Shown one piece after another: positions 62,916 to 64,000 of a stretch of 64,000 nucleotides of DNA. Every line of letters starts with the position of its first letter. The stretch's first letter is position 1. Source of the DNA: Herbaspirillum rhizosphaerae (GTDB lineage: Bacteria; Pseudomonadota; Gammaproteobacteria; Burkholderiales; Burkholderiaceae_D); assembly GCF_001189965.1 (NCBI RefSeq), contig NZ_LFLU01000006.1:1-64000 (forward strand), written 5' to 3'. The notes beneath the pieces are model-generated. The model searched no databases. It saw only the letters and a list, made by a program, of their open reading frames with translations, and was not told where the DNA came from. Made by a program: the position numbers and the translations under genes.

Positions 62916-62928
62916 GGAGAACCGGATC

Positions 62929-64000
62929 ATGAACATCATCGTCATTGGCCACGGCATGGTCGGTCACAAATTCCTGGAATCGCTTGCCGAAAGCGGCGCG
63001 CCCAATATCAAGGTCACCGTCCTGTGCGAAGAACCGCGCCCGGCCTACGACCGCGTGCATCTGTCCGAATTCTTCGCCGGCAAGAGCGCCGACGATCTGT
63101 CGCTGGTGACGCCCGGATTTTTCGATGCCGGCAAGAGCAGCATCCACTTCGACCTCAAGCTCAACGCCAAGGCGCAGAACATCGACATCGTCGGCAAAAC
63201 CGTGACCGTCAACGTCAACGGCGCCGTTGAAACCATGTCTTACGACAAGCTCGTGATGGCGACCGGCTCCTACCCTTTTGTCCCGACCGTCGCCGGTAAC
63301 CAGCGCAAGGATTGCTTCGTCTATCGCACCATCGAAGACCTGGAAGCGATGCTCGAATGCGGCAAGCGTTCAAAGACCGGCGTGGTCATCGGCGGCGGTC
63401 TGCTCGGCCTGGAATGCGCCAAGGCATTGCGCGACATGAACCTGGAAACCCACGTGGTCGAATTCGCCCCGCGCCTGATGGCGGTGCAGGTCGATGACAG
63501 CGGCGGCCGCATCTTGCGTCAGAAGATCCAGGACCTCGGCGTCACCGCCCACACGCAAAAGAACACGCTGGAAATCGTCGACGGCAAGGCCGGCACGCAC
63601 CGCATGAATTTCGAAGACGGCACGCACCTCGACACCGACATGATCGTCTTCTCGGCCGGCATCCGTCCACGCGACGAACTGGCGCGCGAGTCGGGTATCA
63701 AGGTCGGCGACCGCGGCGGCATCGTCATTGACAACAGCTGCATCACCTCCGATCCCCATATCTACGCCATCGGCGAATGCGCCTTGTGGAACGGCAAGAT
63801 TTTCGGCCTGGTCGCCCCCGGTTACGACATGGCGCGCATCGCTGCCAAACACGTGCTGGCGCACCTGAGCGACGACACCGGCAGCGCTCCGCAATTCAAC
63901 GGCGCCGACATGAGCACCAAGTTGAAGCTCATGGGCGTGGATGTCGCCAGCATCGGCGATCCGCACGGCAAGGAAGCCGGCAGCCGCTCGTTCCAGTTCA
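62929..64000 (+). CDS. nirB: Assimilatory nitrite reductase large subunit, N-terminal part (cut by window edge)
   Basis: The first ~357 codons are present; the frame stays open at base 64000. The start has GAGGAGA ~9 bp upstream. Two Rossmann folds are seen: VIGHGMVGHKFLESL (FAD) and VIGGGLLGLECAKALRDM (NADH), with AYDRVHLSEFFAG, MATGSYPFVP and SDPHIYAIGECA. This is the NADH:flavin module of NirB; the [2Fe-2S], ferredoxin-like and sirohaem domains would follow outside the window. It reduces nitrite to ammonium in the cytosol, following the transporter in the same operon. Confidence 0.93.
   Translation, partial: MNIIVIGHGMVGHKFLESLAESGAPNIKVTVLCEEPRPAYDRVHLSEFFAGKSADDLSLVTPGFFDAGKSSIHFDLKLNAKAQNIDIVGKTVTVNVNGAVETMSYDKLVMATGSYPFVPTVAGNQRKDCFVYRTIEDLEAMLECGKRSKTGVVIGGGLLGLECAKALRDMNLETHVVEFAPRLMAVQVDDSGGRILRQKIQDLGVTAHTQKNTLEIVDGKAGTHRMNFEDGTHLDTDMIVFSAGIRPRDELARESGIKVGDRGGIVIDNSCITSDPHIYAIGECALWNGKIFGLVAPGYDMARIAAKHVLAHLSDDTGSAPQFNGADMSTKLKLMGVDVASIGDPHGKEAGSRSFQF

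Overview
The window is a G+C-rich stretch of a bacterial chromosome. Its gene content points to a betaproteobacterium of the Burkholderiales, most plausibly Oxalobacteraceae (Herbaspirillum-like). The signs are many LysR regulators, solitary substrate-binding proteins, CoA-ester catabolic islands, MCPs with large periplasmic domains, an NrsF-type sigma/anti-sigma pair and a sigma54-driven nitrate assimilation start. The genus is an inference from gene content, not from a marker gene. The first ~4.3 kb (RTX protein end plus type I secretion genes) is visibly more A/T-rich than the rest and looks acquired.

Layout. 1-4274: C-terminal end of an RTX protein, then HlyB-like and HlyD-like secretion proteins. 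4431-6390: glutathione-dependent formaldehyde oxidation (S-formylglutathione hydrolase and class III alcohol dehydrogenase). 6829-14883: a GGDEF/EAL protein, a lone peptide-type binding protein, a secreted unknown, an MFS exporter and a Tas-like aldo/keto reductase. 14962-21460: a six-gene minus-strand operon (FAS1-like/MaoC hydratase, acyl-CoA dehydrogenase, CaiB CoA-transferase, CitE-like lyase, zinc alcohol dehydrogenase, DctP) that resembles the Pseudomonas itaconate locus. 21731-26674: VOC protein, MASE1-GGDEF cyclase, LysR, TauE-like permease, an overlooked 31-residue membrane peptide and an SDR. 26743-27484: tRNA-Ser(UGA), followed by a degenerate tRNA-like sequence and a gene-free A/T-richer tract. 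27485-33748: Tat-exported beta carbonic anhydrase, then a beta-keto-acid cleavage (BKACE) cluster with two SDRs, an MFS permease and a divergent AraC regulator.

33943-47329: a second catabolic region. It holds a class II aldolase, a DUF2520 dehydrogenase, LysR, a two-subunit ThDP decarboxylase of the ComDE (sulfopyruvate decarboxylase) type, a Liv-type binding protein, two aldehyde dehydrogenases around a YihU-like reductase, a second LysR paralogous to the first, MmgE/PrpD and an iron alcohol dehydrogenase. The YihU-like protein has Gly-Arg where ordinary 3-hydroxyisobutyrate dehydrogenases have Ser-Gly-Gly, so C3-sulfonate metabolism is a reasonable hypothesis. 47667-53372: two chemoreceptors, YciI, DoxX and a YcaQ-type DNA glycosylase.

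53407-58723: the most interesting block. A bufferin-type operon (bufA precursor, MNIO/DUF692 enzyme bufB, DUF2063 partner bufC, DoxX) lies divergent from an orphan NrsF-like anti-sigma gene. Both start regions carry the same GTAACC-N16-CGAA element, and an ECF sigma/NrsF pair is encoded 1.4 kb away. This reads as a metal-stress RiPP metallophore regulon with two anti-sigma paralogues.

58730-64000: an aldehyde dehydrogenase with an AraC regulator, then the start of nitrate assimilation. A sigma54 promoter (GG-N10-GC) drives a leader with two hexaloop hairpins and an intrinsic terminator, which is the architecture of a NasT/ANTAR antitermination leader. A nitrate transporter and the 5' part of nirB follow.
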